From assembly GCA_022570795.1 (NCBI GenBank), contig JAKUDP010000007.1, positions 1,302,001 through 1,366,000 of the forward strand: a stretch of DNA of 64,000 nucleotides, written 5' to 3'. The position numbers and the translations under genes are program-made. How positions within the stretch are numbered: position 1 is the stretch's first letter; each line of letters opens with the position of its first letter. Source of the stretch: Sphaerulina vaccinii. Its lineage: Eukaryota; Ascomycota; Dothideomycetes; Mycosphaerellales; Mycosphaerellaceae. Under the pieces are notes generated by a model. The model made no database searches. It saw only the letters and a list, made by a program, of their open reading frames with translations, and was not told the origin of the DNA. Below are positions 63,063 through 64,000 of the stretch, piece after piece.

Positions 63063-64000
63063 GAGAGTGCTTAGGGTTGCCCGAAACTGGTGGGACGAAG
63101 GCAGGAAGGTGAGGTCGGGTCTTCTCGTTCTCAATATCATGGTCTGGGGTCTTAGATAGGTCTTAAATATCTGTGAGTATTCTGAATGCATTTTGTTGAG
63201 GTTTGCAAGCTGTATCTCGAATTCGCCGAATTAACGATATTTCCAAAATGTGCCATATTTGGGATTATGGACATCATCTACTGCAGAAGGTAGGTCATAT
63301 TCTGGACAAAAACATGATATGTGGTAGAGTACGATATCAAAGTGCTAGCTTGTTCGGACCACATGGCATAGCAAGAATGGCACGATAACATGTCAAAACA
63401 GCCAATTCTGATCGATCATTGATGTTGGTGCCTCGATATATCGACGCTGATGGCAGCGAACTGGGCTCCGGCTTATGGTTCCACGGCGAAGGACAGACGC
63501 AAACTTTGCCAACGACATCAACCTGTCAAGAACCTGTCAAGAACCAACCTCTCACTACAGAAGACGACCACGGCGCCGACGAAAGGCTTCATGGTATACA
63601 CAATGCACATCGTGATGAGAGCACATATGCACCGAAGCCGTGCCCGCTCTTCTTCAGGCTGAGCAAGATCAGCCATAAGCATCATGGAGCACAACCCGAT
63701 CGAGTGGCCAGATGCTCCTGCTCATGTCCTCGCAGGAGACATCTCTGCCACAGCCTATCAAATATATGAGAAGCCATGCGTAGGAGGGCACTCCGCTCGA
63801 GCTCCGTAGGCATATGCACGATCTGCGCCATGAGTGACATCACGCTACGTTGTGGATAGAGCTTGTCCAAGTTTCCTGGCAACATGGCGTGCACGAACAG
63901 CCACACGAGGTGGGTTGCTCTTATATGGTCGAGCATGTGTCAGTCTCACTTCCCTGTACAGTTCATACTACCCCAGCATTTCCTAAACATATTTCCGAAG
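63063..64000. other. Distal region, possible partial gene on the reverse strand
   Basis: Reverse-strand segments at about 63530-63680 (RARLRCICALITMCIVYTMK) and 63690-63936 (RSVMSLMAQIVHMPTELERS) read as possible exons of a gene running off the right edge. No family was recognised and no exon structure could be fixed. The left part of the region shows nothing. Confidence 0.3.

Overview
The window reads as nuclear DNA of a filamentous ascomycete, most likely a dothideomycete of the Mycosphaerellales type. Genes are compact, usually intron-poor, and alternate freely between strands. Most introns are 40-70 nt with GT..AG ends and a CTAAC/CTGAC-like branch site. The gene content (CFEM/PTH11 receptor, UstYa-type protein, Kex2-processed repeat peptide, DUF3176, 2EXR/F-box proteins, a STAND-type N-terminal domain) is typical of that group. 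A set of related ~110-130 nt introns resembles the introner-like elements known from Dothideomycetes. The placement is an inference from features, not from a database search.

Layout. 0-13.3 kb: 5' end of a cupin-like gene, a frameshifted fumarylacetoacetase, a small conserved protein, an aldehyde-dehydrogenase-like protein without catalytic residues, an aldo-keto reductase, a membrane-anchored double-psi beta-barrel protein, a CFEM-PTH11 receptor, an F-box protein, a doubly frameshifted PAF-acetylhydrolase-like lipase, and an F-box-like pseudogene with two amber codons. 13.9-21.2 kb: a STAND-type N-terminal/ankyrin-like protein with a GC-AG intron, an ACS-type MFS transporter and a DUF3176 membrane protein. 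21.8-33 kb: a tRNA-Ser relic, two coiled-coil proteins of unknown function, a DSD1-like PLP enzyme, the tRNA-modification factor Tan1 and an aminoglycoside-phosphotransferase-like protein lacking the HxD motif. 33.7-41.2 kb: protein disulfide isomerase, a secreted metallophosphoesterase, a 101-bp tandem duplication, a 2EXR-like protein, a subtilase relic and ribosome assembly factor Rsa3.

41.9-46.3 kb is the most interesting block. It holds a secreted precursor with seven Kex2-bounded Tyr-rich repeats (core S-Y-P-Y-[ED]-[KQ]-A-[QRS]-Y), transcribed divergently from a five-exon UstYa (DUF3328) gene with both HxxHC motifs. Two related small secreted or membrane HxxHC-type proteins lie beside it. 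Together they look like a minimal dikaritin-type RiPP cluster whose product I do not recognise.

46.8-64 kb is mostly housekeeping: a Ytp1-like membrane protein, a PLP-dependent decarboxylase, CCT6, the HOPS subunit Vps41, a DUF155 (RMD1/MRX10) mitochondrial-type protein and an unknown charged protein. Four of the five Vps41 introns and one RMD1 intron are copies of one intron family. A shortened copy interrupts the F-box gene at 10.2 kb, and degenerate copies sit beside the subtilase relic at 40 kb.

Limits: exon structures were inferred by eye from splice sites, phase and family resemblance. Several frameshifts and stops could be assembly errors.
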